A stretch of DNA of 64,000 nucleotides from Mytilus trossulus (Eukaryota > Mollusca > Bivalvia > Mytilida > Mytilidae), in assembly GCF_036588685.1 (NCBI RefSeq), contig NC_086382.1:76977999-77041998 (forward strand), read 5' to 3'. Below are positions 1 through 10,330 of the stretch, one piece after another. The stretch's first letter is position 1; each line of letters begins with the position of its first letter. The notes beneath the pieces were generated by a model. It saw only the letters and a program-made list of their open reading frames with translations. It was not told the DNA's origin and ran no database searches. The position numbers were made by a program, and so were the translations under genes.

Positions 1-178
1 CGCCAAGGGTGAAGAGAGCGGGAGTGGATCGTAACCCTTGGCTAGCGAAGATGCTTGCCATGATACTCATTACATACTACAAGATTTTTCGAAAAAGGGA
101 AATTTTATAGACAAACACTAAAAAACGCACAACACTACCATTGATAAATCTTGCTTGGTATTTTTAAATGTTAAAAAC

Positions 179-418
179 TTAATGTTGCTCGTGCTTCATA
201 GTTGTTATAGGACTGCCAAAACCTTTACCGTCGTACATTGGTATCACGTTGTTGTCTGCGTCATCCAAGACAGTTGGTTTCCGGACGACAACTTTTATAA
301 GTAGTAGTGAATAGAAATCCTTGAAAATTATACAAAAGGTTAATAGCCTCAAAAGAAAGGTTGGATATGATTTTTTTTTATAGTTTAGGTGTAATATCAC
401 CAAATCATGGTACGTCAC
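179..418 (-). CDS. Possible 3' coding exon, mirrored copy (unidentified)
   Basis: Exact mirror of the frame at 4631-4870. The C-terminal half is polar and reads like real coding sequence (KPTVLDDADNNVIPMYDG), while the N-terminal part looks like translated intron. I do not recognise the protein. If the palindrome is real, this is a duplicated terminal exon; if it is an assembly artefact, this copy does not exist. Whether it is translated is unknown. Confidence 0.3.
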   Translation of the reverse strand: MTYHDLVILHLNYKKKSYPTFLLRLLTFCIIFKDFYSLLLIKVVVRKPTVLDDADNNVIPMYDGKGFGSPITTMKHEQH

Positions 419-1263
419 ATCCGGTTGTATACGAAAGTAGGTAAAAAAATATTCCCTTGAATTTGACAGTTGTAGGTAATTAATCCTACATTTTATTGCA
501 GTAAAACCATTTCTGTGTCATAAACATATGTCATGGGTACTTCAAAACACCATTATTTTTTATTTGGGATTTCTATAGAAAATTTTGTAATCTTGTGGTT
601 TCATGGTGACTAAACCTAGTACACAGATAAAATAAGGGGAGAAATTTGATTGGTTAACTTCCAATGATGGTTATTTTCTTATATGCAATGAAATATGTGA
701 TGTTTGGGGAAAGACGGCTTCAAGCCGTCAATCCCCTATGGGGTTGACCAGAGTGACACTCCCTCACATCATTCATTTTGTTTTTATACATGTTATAGTG
801 TGGAAAGCCCCCCAACAAATCTTACTTAGATTGAAGAGAAGGAGACCCAGAAATGAATAGTTTGACTTTAAACACTTTTTTACACATTTCCCTTCTGTTT
901 CTCACGAAATTATCGTACCTTGAACTCTCCTTTACACTATTTACGTTTATTTTACAATCCGGAAAAATTAGTATGACGAGGTATTCTAAATATATCCAAC
1001 CTACATTGTATTTTATAATGACGTCATTCTTGGAAGAAGCAGGGATATCCTTCACCAGTTCACTGGTTATTTAAATCATTCTTAGAGATCGCACACTAAT
1101 TACAAATTTGTATTTGTTAAATCTAAACATAATATTGTTTACTGTAGATGATTTAAACATCAACATGCAATACTTTAATTTGTAGGTCAACAACTTTCAA
1201 AATAAACAAAGATCGTGGGGTTACATGAGACAGGGGAAAGAAACGATTTTATTACTTTTTTCG

Positions 1264-1393
1264 GGTCTCACTAATTAGAGACAAAAGCGTCAAGAAGCGA
1301 CAAGAAGTGTCAAGAAGACTAGCGACAAGAAACAAATTTTCTTCTTGTCGCTTCTTGTCGCTAAAATTCTTTTTGTCTCTAATTAGTGAGACC
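1264..1393. mobile_element. 130-bp MITE-like hairpin element, left copy
   Basis: The termini are inverted: GGTCTCACTAATTAGAGACA at the start and its complement at the end. The interior is made of GACAAGAAGCGACAAGAAG-type motifs that also pair with each other, so the whole unit can fold into one long hairpin. It encodes nothing. The same element is mirrored at 3656-3785. It is probably a non-autonomous DNA element; no clear target-site duplication was identified. Confidence 0.7.
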
Positions 1394-1691
1394 ACTTTTT
1401 TCTGTAAAAATTCTGAGAATCTTCCTCCAATTCAGGAGCACCTCAATTGATGAGTAATTATCCACTAAAATAAAAGTTAATGTATTTAAACACTTCAAAT
1501 GTGACATTTCATTGGATTAGTAGTCTTCTATTAAAACTAAATTTTTGTGTACCTACATAATCATTGTAATGGTAAAAAAAAAAATGATAAAAATTTGCAT
1601 TTTGTAGTTTAAACATATTTATTATTTACAAATATTTCAAAATTAAAATTAAAATTTTGAAACAAGCTTCACACAGTTTACATCACTCATA

Positions 1692-1925
1692 CTGTTACAT
1701 CAGTGTTCCAGGTCAGGGAGAGGGATCATATGTTTAATCCCGCCACATTCTATGTGTGCCTGTCCAACGTCACGAGTATGTAGTACAATGGTTATCATGT
1801 ACTGTTACATCAGTGTTCCAGGTCAGGGAGATGGCTCATATGTTTAATCCCGCCACATTCTTTGTGTGCCTGTCCAACTTCACGAGTATGTAGTACAATG
1901 GTTATCGTGTAATGTTACATCAGTG
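1692..1925 (+). repeat. Two units of the 110-bp satellite inside palindrome 1 loop
   Basis: The sequence matches the array at 57488-64000. It shares private variants with the unit at about 61790-61896: CAACTTCACGAG in place of CAACGTCACGAG, and GTGTAATGTTACATC in place of GTGTACTG. The left end abuts the palindrome arm. The right end breaks inside the motif CATCAGTG and joins directly to ZNF593 last-exon sequence. This links the loop to the satellite about 60 kb away. Confidence 0.92.
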
Positions 1926-2226
1926 TACACACAAGCGGAGGCAGACAGAGCTGCTGGTATGGGATCTTACAAAAAACCTAAGAAACTTCATGTAGAAACA
2001 CAGTCTGTCAAAGAAGATATGGACACTGAACTTTGTGAGGAAGACAAAACATGACTGTCACATGATCAGAATAAATCACCTGTGATAATGTTTGTTTGTT
2101 GACTAAAAAATATAAAATGAACTAAAAAAGATAAAATGGACTAAAAAAGATCAAATATGTACTTGATGACTTGAGTACACAAAAGTAAAATGTTAAAACT
2201 CTAATGACTTTGATTTTGTTAATAAT
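1926..2226 (+). pseudogene. Duplicated last exon and 3' UTR of ZNF593/BUD20 homologue
   Basis: Positions 1926-2226 match 55854-56154 over 301 bp with no difference seen. The copy starts within the codon for the tyrosine of the conserved [18 protein letters not shown] block, keeps the frame to the same stop (codon ends at 2054), and carries the first part of the 3' UTR. It lacks a splice acceptor, because satellite sequence is joined upstream, so it cannot be spliced as the genuine exon is. It is a genomic copy, not a processed one, since no upstream exons are fused to it. Beyond 2226 it differs from the main locus. Confidence 0.88.
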
Positions 2227-3357
2227 ATCAATATCAGTCTATAATGTATTTGTATACATAGGTTTGGCTCATGACTTGTTACATGAATCTTTATTTCATT
2301 TATATGTTGTTTTAATATTATAATTGTCTGTATTTGGATCACGCCTCTATTGTGCTCTTTCCAATAAAATATTGAATTGAATTGAATTATTTTCTGAAAA
2401 TTGAAATGAGAAAAAAATTGCCCCTCCCCCTAAAAATGCCTTGAAAACAACAAAAAAACATACATAATCATGGCTAGAATTAATATTCCTTTATTAGTAT
2501 GTTAGAAAAATAAATTGATCACTAATCACCTCAAGACAATACAACATTTCTTTATACACAATTTAAAAGCAATGTAAGGGAGGTAAATCCTAACAGTCAC
2601 AACATTTTTTTACCCCAATTCTTAAACGGTTTGAGCACTTACCTCCCCACAAGTCAATCATACCAACCCTTTCAGGTATGGAAACTTCTGGTATAGTTTC
2701 ATACAATTAAACACAATTTATTGTCTGGAAACTACTTAAATGCTTATTAGTGCTCCTAATTCCTAAAGGTGAACTACCACCATTGATTTTCCCCTATTAG
2801 TCTTTGTTAAATTTGCACTTTTCAAAAAATTGTGCAGAATTTATCCTTGTTTCAAATAAAGAAATACTTGGCATGAGTAAAGTTTTATCCTGTCTAGTTC
2901 TAAAGAAAAATCAGAGCTGAATAGCTCTGAGGGGAAAGACGGCCCTTGTTTCTATTTAATTAAGTTTTTGGAAAGGGGGGTATCTTTTGATAGTTTTCAT
3001 ATGAAGAATGAAAAAGGGAACAGCTTGAACATGTAGAAAGGTTGACAATATTGAAATCAATTGTTGTTTATGTAATTTCATTTCCTTAGTTTAGGATTCA
3101 ATTTGGACCAATGGAAGAGATCTGCATCTTCTAAATCTGAATTCTGTCATTTCACAACAACTACAATATTTTTTGAAATCTTGATGGTGTACCACTGAAC
3201 TGCAGGCTAGGGCCATTTTCCATTTTTTGTGACAGTACTCTTGGATTTTTAAGTTTTTTCTTTAGAAAGAAAAATCTATTCAGTTTTAAATTTCCATTGT
3301 TAAAGTTCCGAGTTACAACTCTCATCAAAGGGACACAGGTACTAATAAAAAAAACAA
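2227..3357. other. Rest of palindrome 1 loop; candidate ZNF593 3' UTR end with polyA signal
   Basis: Directly after the exon copy the sequence continues for about 140 bp to an AATAAA at 2363-2368, followed by repeated TTGAA units. This may be the original 3' UTR end of ZNF593, because the main locus diverges into repeat-like DNA at 56155. The remainder (about 2400-3357) is AT-rich with no gene seen. It includes a GGGAGGTAAATCC motif near 2578 that recurs near 5966, and GGGGAAAGACGGC near 2931 that resembles the hairpin in the arms. Confidence 0.45.
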
Positions 3358-3655
3358 TATGAGTGATGTAAACTGTGTGAAGCTTGTTTCAAAATTTTAA
3401 TTTTAATTTTGAAATATTTGTAAATAATAAATATGTTTAAACTACAAAATGCAAATTTTTATCATTTTTTTTTTTACCATTACAATGATTATGTAGGTAC
3501 ACAAAAATTTAGTTTTAATAGAAGACTACTAATCCAATGAAATGTCACATTTGAAGTGTTTAAATACATTAACTTTTATTTTAGTGGATAATTACTCATC
3601 AATTGAGGTGCTCCTGAATTGGAGGAAGATTCTCAGAATTTTTACAGAAAAAAGT

Positions 3656-3785
3656 GGTCTCACTAATTAGAGACAAAAAGAATTTTAGCGACAAGAAGCG
3701 ACAAGAAGAAAATTTGTTTCTTGTCGCTAGTCTTCTTGACACTTCTTGTCGCTTCTTGACGCTTTTGTCTCTAATTAGTGAGACC
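3656..3785. mobile_element. 130-bp MITE-like hairpin element, right copy
   Basis: Mirror of 1264-1393, with the same GGTCTCACTAATTAGAGACA termini and self-pairing GACAAGAAG-type interior. Its identity to the left copy follows from the palindrome arms, so it does not represent an independent insertion. Confidence 0.7.
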
Positions 3786-4630
3786 CGAAAAAAGTAATAA
3801 AATCGTTTCTTTCCCCTGTCTCATGTAACCCCACGATCTTTGTTTATTTTGAAAGTTGTTGACCTACAAATTAAAGTATTGCATGTTGATGTTTAAATCA
3901 TCTACAGTAAACAATATTATGTTTAGATTTAACAAATACAAATTTGTAATTAGTGTGCGATCTCTAAGAATGATTTAAATAACCAGTGAACTGGTGAAGG
4001 ATATCCCTGCTTCTTCCAAGAATGACGTCATTATAAAATACAATGTAGGTTGGATATATTTAGAATACCTCGTCATACTAATTTTTCCGGATTGTAAAAT
4101 AAACGTAAATAGTGTAAAGGAGAGTTCAAGGTACGATAATTTCGTGAGAAACAGAAGGGAAATGTGTAAAAAAGTGTTTAAAGTCAAACTATTCATTTCT
4201 GGGTCTCCTTCTCTTCAATCTAAGTAAGATTTGTTGGGGGGCTTTCCACACTATAACATGTATAAAAACAAAATGAATGATGTGAGGGAGTGTCACTCTG
4301 GTCAACCCCATAGGGGATTGACGGCTTGAAGCCGTCTTTCCCCAAACATCACATATTTCATTGCATATAAGAAAATAACCATCATTGGAAGTTAACCAAT
4401 CAAATTTCTCCCCTTATTTTATCTGTGTACTAGGTTTAGTCACCATGAAACCACAAGATTACAAAATTTTCTATAGAAATCCCAAATAAAAAATAATGGT
4501 GTTTTGAAGTACCCATGACATATGTTTATGACACAGAAATGGTTTTACTGCAATAAAATGTAGGATTAATTACCTACAACTGTCAAATTCAAGGGAATAT
4601 TTTTTTACCTACTTTCGTATACAACCGGAT

Positions 4631-4870
4631 GTGACGTACCATGATTTGGTGATATTACACCTAAACTATAAAAAAAAATCATATCCAACCTTTCTTTTGA
4701 GGCTATTAACCTTTTGTATAATTTTCAAGGATTTCTATTCACTACTACTTATAAAAGTTGTCGTCCGGAAACCAACTGTCTTGGATGACGCAGACAACAA
4801 CGTGATACCAATGTACGACGGTAAAGGTTTTGGCAGTCCTATAACAACTATGAAGCACGAGCAACATTAA
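4631..4870 (+). CDS. Possible 3' coding exon (unidentified), right-arm copy
   Basis: A frame of 79 codons ending at TAA. An acceptor-like TTTTCAAG or TTATAAAAG precedes the more protein-like part (KVVVRKPTVLDDADNNVIP), which is richer in GC and polar residues than its surroundings. I do not recognise a family. It could be the terminal exon of a short protein whose other exons lie outside the window. The mirrored copy is at 179-418. Confidence 0.3.
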   Translation: MTYHDLVILHLNYKKKSYPTFLLRLLTFCIIFKDFYSLLLIKVVVRKPTVLDDADNNVIPMYDGKGFGSPITTMKHEQH

Positions 4871-5334
4871 GTTTTTAACATTTAAAAATACCAAGCAAGA
4901 TTTATCAATGGTAGTGTTGTGCGTTTTTTAGTGTTTGTCTATAAAATTTCCCTTTTTCGAAAAATCTTGTAGTATGTAATGAGTATCATGGCAAGCATCT
5001 TCGCTAGCCAAGGGTTACGATCCACTCCCGCTCTCTTCACCCTTGGCGGATTGAGCCAACATTTGTGATAACAATGTTGCGCCATCTATCGGAAGATAAA
5101 AACCACGCCAATTCCGAATACATTAGTCTTGACCAATGGTAGCACTTGAACTCTTCAGCTTGGAGGTAAAAACACGGTAGCGTCTAGATGCTACACACTT
5201 GGTAAAGCCGGAAATGAAAGCATACGTCAACATTCATGCATTTGTGCATGAAACATACACAGGAACTTCCATTTGTTGATTAAAAACATTCAAGTTTTCA
5301 CTAAATATAGTCGTATGTTTAGGGATGTAAAGGC

Positions 5335-5622
5335 TTGTTGCACAAAAAACACGTGGCAATTGTTTACAAACACTTTCTACATTTACACGTGATCATGTTA
5401 CAGGCGCATTTTGATTGGATGCAGCGAGTTTTGACTGCAACCAATAAAAATCCTTACCTTGTGTCTCCGAAATTTTATCTCAATCCGCCAAGGGTGAAGA
5501 GAGCGGGAGTGTATCGTAACCCTTGGCTAGCGAAGATGCATGGCAAGGAATATATTGAAGCAAAATATCTGAAGAAGAGATATCGGGTTTTCTTTAAAAG
5601 TATAAATTCTTCACCGTCTTAA
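5335..5622 (+). CDS. Exon-like reading frame, basic protein (unidentified)
   Basis: A 95-codon frame in which the stretch from about residue 22 onward (FDWMQRVLTATNKNPYLV, then a basic block with PRVKRAGVYRNPWLAKM and KYLKKRYR) looks like genuine coding sequence. The earlier part is probably non-coding, since an acceptor-like ATGTTACAG precedes GCGCATTTTG. The middle 61 bp (5479-5539) are also present inverted at the outer end of the right palindrome arm and, in direct orientation, at the window start, where the frame diverges after AKM and soon stops. I cannot name the product; its small size and basic charge would fit a mitochondrial or ribosomal type of protein, but that is a guess. Confidence 0.4.
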   Translation: MLHKKHVAIVYKHFLHLHVIMLQAHFDWMQRVLTATNKNPYLVSPKFYLNPPRVKRAGVYRNPWLAKMHGKEYIEAKYLKKRYRVFFKSINSSPS

Positions 5623-5989
5623 CTCAATGGTACATAGTGTGTTAGATTTGAACGTGTCAACATGCAGATTCATCTGTATCGGGGTTTTACATGGTCAACT
5701 TGAAACCAAATAAAAACCATGTGCTCCACAGGGCTCAGCTTTGTACCACCACAGAAGTTGAACCCTGAACAGTTGGGGCAAGTATGGACACAACATTCAA
5801 GCTTGATACAGCTCTGAATTTGGATTGTGATCAAACTTTTAACATAATATGAGTTTCTGACACAAAACAAATGTCAAGATCTTACAAATCTATTGCACAA
5901 TACTGTGCAATTAAAGATTTCTTCTTCAAACTTTTCAAAAATATACATAATTTACAAGCAGTTTAAGGGAGGTAAATCCACACATACCC

Positions 5990-7470
5990 AACATTGGACA
6001 TCAGAACACACACGGGCAAAAACGAGTTGCGATATATTAACACCGTATGATGGAGCCAACGGCACATCGCCGTCTAAAAAAGGAAAATTAACAATAGGAA
6101 ATGAAAAATCGTCTCTTTTGTCGTAAATTGTAGTGTGGAGTTTCCCATTTGAAATAGAAATGTCTAAATCTAGAAAAGGACAACTGCTGCTGTTTATGTT
6201 AGATTTAGTTAAAGTAAGTTCGTTTGGGTAAATAAGTATATTTAGAGAACTCTGGATTATTCAACGAAAAAATATCATCCAGATAACGGTAGGTATTTTT
6301 GAATGTATCAACCAAATGTAACAATGATGGGTCTTTACTGAGTTTGGTCATAAACTGAGATTCATAGCAATATAGAAATAAATCTGCTATTAAAGGGGCA
6401 CAGTTGGTGCCCATAGGAATACCTACTACCTGACGATACACTTTATTATCGCCGAAACGTACATAAATGTTATCAAGTAGAAAGTTTAAAGCTTCAATCA
6501 TATCCTCACATTTGCAGTAAGTGTATCTAGCATACTTTCCTTTTTCGTTGCAGAAAAAGGCCTTAAACGAGTTACAGCAAATAAAATTACAATGAGATTT
6601 TTCGAAAGACCATTTTATCAAATACGAAAACTTTTTCTTTATAAGATTGTGTGGAAGTGTAGTGTACAGAGTAGAAAAATCATAACTGTCAACAGAATTG
6701 TAAGGACCATTGAAAGCATGTATTTAATCTAAAACCTCTAAAGAATTTTTAACACTCCAAAAAAAATTAATACCATTATTTTCATAAGCCTTATTACAAA
6801 AGTTAATAACCAGTTCTTTGATAGTAGTAAGGGAGGTGGTTAGAAGCACTGATAGATTAGTAGTAGAACACTTACTCGAAGCGGAGATGAAACGGAATTT
6901 AAATGTTTTTTTTTGGTGTAATTTCGGTAACCAGTACATGGTAGGGACTTTCAAATGTTCGGAAGATGCTTTAAGCTAGGCAGTGGCAGTGGTATGCTTG
7001 TTAACGATTTTACTCTCTGTGGTGCGCACTGACCTGAATGATAATTTCGTTTTGAAGACTTTCGAGTAGTATATGCGTCACACCACCACTACATTATTTG
7101 CTGCCTTGTCTGCCGGTACGAACACAAACCGCTCTGCGAGTACCTTGAGTTTGTTTTTTTATTCTAGAAATGGGTATATCATGGTTCCTATTATTAATTT
7201 CAGAATTGTTTTCTAAATGAGATATTCGAATATCAACAGTATTCATAATTTTATTCAAATAACTGTCTAAAGATTTTTTATCGGATTTTTCACGTTTGCA
7301 CCAATTTTTACAATAGGCAGACAGAGCGTTTTTAATAACCTGACGACACTGTTTCCAATCTATTGTAGATGGAGGACGGTATTTCGGTCCTTTCTTTAGA
7401 AAAGTTATGACTTCACGGTCATCGACTATGTTGAGGTCTCCTGTGATAACATTACCTTAGGGAACATATT
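5990..7470 (-). pseudogene. Penelope-like reverse transcriptase, frameshifted
   Basis: Pieces in order on the minus strand: a pre-RT block with FLKKGPKYRPPSTIDW (about 7410-7340), then YWLPKLHQKKTFKFRFISAS (6724-6954 frame), then DFSTLYTTLPHNLIKK, then VGIPMGTNCAPLIADLFLY and TYRYLDDIFSLNN carrying the catalytic DD (6205-6621 frame). After a frameshift near 6215 come CPFLDLDISISNGKLHT and PFLDGDVPLAPSYGV (to about 5990). The PKLH, STLYT, GIPMGT and YLDD motifs are diagnostic of Penelope-type RTs. At least three stops or frameshifts separate the pieces. Confidence 0.82.
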
Positions 7471-7492
7471 TAAAACTAGATGTTTCGCAATC

Positions 7493-8373
7493 TCAAGTGG
7501 AAGGAACATTATTTTCTATATTGACGTCTGTTGTAATTGACGTATAATTGAAAATCAAATTTCTGCTCGGTTTTTTATAAGAATACGAAATAATGGGTTG
7601 TTCTATATTATCAAAATATGGAGGTATTAAGCTATAGACAGAAGAGTCATTGAATATGCTAGACAAATTAATAAAATCAATACCTCTATTTATATATTTT
7701 AATTTGAGAAAATGTCGTTTATGATTTTCAGGTTTATCAATAATAAGAAAAAGCCTGTGATGACAAAAGGCTGTAATAATATGGGTGTATTCATAAAATG
7801 GGCTAAAAAAAGAAATTTTATCACACTCCAGAAAAATAGCATATAATTTACTTATAGGTATCTGACCCAGTTTGCATAATACTTGATGTCTGCCATTATT
7901 CTTTATTATAGATAACAGATCAGCAAGTGTATAATTTATACGATGTTTAATACGTTGATTGCGGTTCTTGCGTTTACCATGAGACCTATTATCTCTAAGT
8001 CGTTTATCAACAATATTAATGACATCGATATGAGTTTTAGATATGTTCCCCTGCCCTAATATTTTATCATTTAGACCGAGAGGATAAGCTGTTTGAAGTC
8101 TTTTTATCCAAAACAATTCGCGAACTTCGCGTGATTTTTCAAATTGCTTGTGCGATTCTCCTGGTTGTTTTTGAACGGTTTCGAGCGGTTGGAATTTTAT
8201 ATATTTCAGATTATGATTATGCTTATCTAAATGCTGATATACTAAACTTTTGAATTTTTTGGGTCTACGAAAGCGGTACAGATGTTCTTGATTTCTTCTG
8301 AAATACTCTCGTCCCGTCTGTCCCACATATTGAATACCACACTTAGGTTGGGTTCTAGTTACCACATATATTA
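7493..8373 (-). CDS. GIY-YIG endonuclease and linker of Penelope-like element
   Basis: The open frame runs at least 290 codons from the ATG at 8365 and is in frame a little further upstream. There LIYVV supplies the GIY-like strand, and CGIQYVGQTG supplies the YIG strand, so the true domain starts before that methionine. Downstream are EHLYRF, ELFWIKRLQTAYPLGLNDK and a lysine/arginine-rich stretch (KRKNRNQRIKHR), as in Penelope-type nucleases. The family's role is to nick target DNA to prime reverse transcription. The frame ends before the RT, either because the original single ORF was broken or because two ORFs existed. Confidence 0.78.
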
Positions 8374-8452
8374 GGTTTTGAGTCTTTTGTAAACGAGACG
8401 CGCGTATATGCGTGAATACAAAATTATATCTTGGTATCTGTGATAGGTTTAA
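8374..8452 (-). repeat. Fragment of GACGCGCG-core repeat (family C)
   Basis: Contains a diverged GAGTCTTTTGTAAACGAGACGCGCG followed by ATCTTGGTATCTGTGATA, as in the minus-strand form of family C elsewhere (for example 14905-15112). It joins directly to the 5' end of the Penelope element. Confidence 0.55.
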
Positions 8453-9170
8453 CTATTAAACACCGTTTCTTATATTATTATTATTTTGCTGTTAAAATAT
8501 AATCTAGATTAGTTTAACTTGCCGTTTTCTAATAAAATAACCATCTCGAGGACAGCAACCAAACAACGGGTTGTCCGATATGTCTGAAAAAATGGGGCAG
8601 ATAGATCTTGACCAGATAAACATTTTATATCTATATAATATGTTAAAATAGGAGTACAGCAGTCAACATTGTGTTATAATCTTTATAAACATTAAGTAAC
8701 AAACAAATGTTTCAAACAAAGAAACACAAAAAGACCTATAGACAGAGTACATTATTAAAAATAAAAGACAATTATACAAAAGTAGACTAAACAGTATAAG
8801 TAGTATTCACATAGGCAAATAAAAGAACATTGTAACACGTAATTAAGATTAACAACGTCAGTACCTAGCTATAGTTCAAGAGCATCGTATATTATGTTTA
8901 GTTAATACGGTTATCAACAAGGTCTTGGAAGCTTCCAATGAACTTTTTGTGGAAAGGGACGAGACGTTCTTTGACCTAACCCTGGTTTATCAACTTTCTG
9001 ATCAGTAACTAGTGAAAGTCTGTGTAGCGGATGCAAGCTCTTGAATACCACACAAACTTGGTTATATATTACCGATATCGATACTCTTTAGATTGGGGAA
9101 ATTTATATTTCAAAATTAAAAACGGCTCGTCTGTCATATATTCTGGGATGACTGCTTATTAATAATTCGA
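8453..9170. other. Intergenic, nothing recognised
   Basis: AT-rich sequence with stop codons in all frames. I see no gene, tandem repeat or terminal inverted repeat here. Confidence 0.5.
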
Positions 9171-9249
9171 GGAATAGTTTCAAAATAAGATAGAGAAAAC
9201 CGTGTCTGTTGTTTCTTTAATTTCTTTAATTTGCCAAATATTCAACATC

Positions 9250-9885
9250 AAGAATGAGAGGCGAAAGATACCAGAGGAACAGTCAAACTCATAGATCGAA
9301 AATAAACTGACAACACCATGGCTAAAAAATAAAAAGACAAAGAGACAAATAGTAGTACACATGACGCAACATAGAAAACAAAAGAATTTAGAACAACACC
9401 AATAGCACCACAAACTGGGGGTGATCTCAGGTGCTCCGGAAGGTAATCAGATCCTGCTCCACATGTGGCACCCGTCTTGTTGCTCGTGTTATTACAAACC
9501 CGGTAAATTGTCTAATGCGGTAGGTCACATTTGTGGTGAAAAGGGAAGTAAATTGTTGTTACGTCATGAGGAGTATTTCCGATATCATCTGTGAAACGGT
9601 TATTCCATACCGGTCAACCAACTCGTGATGGCGTCCGTTAAATTTACGAAAGAATGATCGCAACCCTCTTTCAAAGAAATTTACCTTTCCAGAGCACCCG
9701 AGATCACCCCTAGTTTTTGGTGGAGTTCGTGATGTTTATTCTTTTGTTTTCTATGTTGTGTCATGAGTACTATTGTTTGTCTGTTTGTCTTTTTTCATTT
9801 TTAGCCATGGCGTTGTCAGTTTGTTTTAGATTCATGAGTTTGACTGTCCCTTTGGTATCTTTCGTCCCTCTTTAAGAACAATGTT
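9250..9885. mobile_element. Fold-back element made of two family A copies
   Basis: The left arm (about 9255-9450) and right arm (about 9680-9885) are imperfect reverse complements. Both carry CATGGCGTTGTCAGTTT-like and TTTGACTGTCCCTTTGGTATC-like blocks ending at GGAGCACC. The roughly 230-bp centre includes a GTCAACCAACTCGTGATGGCG block that recurs near 20250 and 31240. Partial single-orientation copies are at 30280-30490 and 32360-32620. No ORF is present. It is probably non-autonomous; whether the pair moves as a unit is not known. Confidence 0.65.
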
Positions 9886-9949
9886 TTTTAATTCAATCTA
9901 AAAACATCAAAGTGAAGAAACTTTTGCATTCTAAAAGATATATTTTGAA

Positions 9950-10330
9950 ATCATATTACTGACAAATCCTTCCTTATATATAATTATCTTTCTATCTTAT
10001 TTTATTGACTAAAAGGAATCATGTTCACAACCTACATGTCTATGAATTATTAATACTGGGTAAATGATATTCCTTCTCTTGAAAATCCATATAACTTATG
10101 AAACAAAACGGTAACCGGATACAAATTATATAAAAGAGAAACAAATGATTGATATCTTTATCCAACAAAAAGGGGGATATGTTTACTGACATATCCTGCC
10201 TTATACTAGTATATAACTATCTTTCTATCTTATTTTATTGACTAGATGTTTATTTGAATAATATGAAACAAAACGGTAACCAGATACAAATTATATAAAA
10301 ACATATCACACAAAAAGGGGTATATGTTCA
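9950..10330 (+). repeat. Short direct duplication
   Basis: The block with TATCTTTCTATCTTATTTTA at about 9985 recurs at about 10220. The block AAACAAAACGGTAACC at about 10100 recurs at about 10265. The two copies are AT-rich, diverged and non-coding. Confidence 0.6.

Larger units (their letters stand above)
1..1691 (+). repeat. Giant inverted repeat 1, left arm
   Basis: This segment is the reverse complement of 3358-5048, and paired positions sum to 5049 throughout. I compared many blocks by eye (outer end, the 179-418 reading frame, the 130-bp hairpin element, the inner end at CATCACTCATA) and found no difference or indel. The arm probably continues left of the window, because the right arm's homology to 5479-5539 runs seven bases past the point that pairs with position 1. 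The arm holds an exon-like frame, a MITE-like hairpin and a GACGGCTTCAAGCCGTC palindrome near 714-730. Confidence 0.95.
3358..5048 (-). repeat. Giant inverted repeat 1, right arm
   Basis: Reverse complement of 1-1691. The outermost about 60 bp (4995-5055) are also an inverted copy of 5479-5539 with one visible mismatch, and that homology passes the window-defined arm end by seven bases. At the inner edge of this homology, a 9-base block (CATGGCAAG) lies in the same orientation in both copies while its flank is inverted. This is a template-switch-like junction. Confidence 0.95.
5985..8373 (-). mobile_element. Penelope-like retroelement with N-terminal GIY-YIG (Naiad-type), decayed
   Basis: Read on the minus strand, the element starts with a GIY-YIG nuclease (8373 to about 8130), continues through a long basic linker, and ends with a reverse transcriptase (about 7470-5990). 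In most Penelope elements the GIY-YIG follows the RT. A permuted N-terminal arrangement is known for the Naiad/Chlamys clade, which is reported as common in invertebrates. The RT is broken by stop codons and frameshifts, so the copy is dead. The 5' edge abuts a GACGCGCG-family repeat fragment at 8374. The 3' edge is near a GGGAGGTAAATCC motif also seen in palindrome 1's loop. No terminal repeats were recognised. Confidence 0.82.

Noticed and set aside
822..4227. 73- and 77-codon frames on opposite strands in palindrome 1 arms
   Set aside because: They overlap each other antisense, have no motif, and lie in ordinary AT-rich sequence.
1..5048. Simple missed-adapter fold-back of a single sequencing read
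   Set aside because: Such artefacts have little or no loop, and this one has a 1.67-kb loop with distinct content. Misassembly of haplotypes remains possible and is kept open in the findings.
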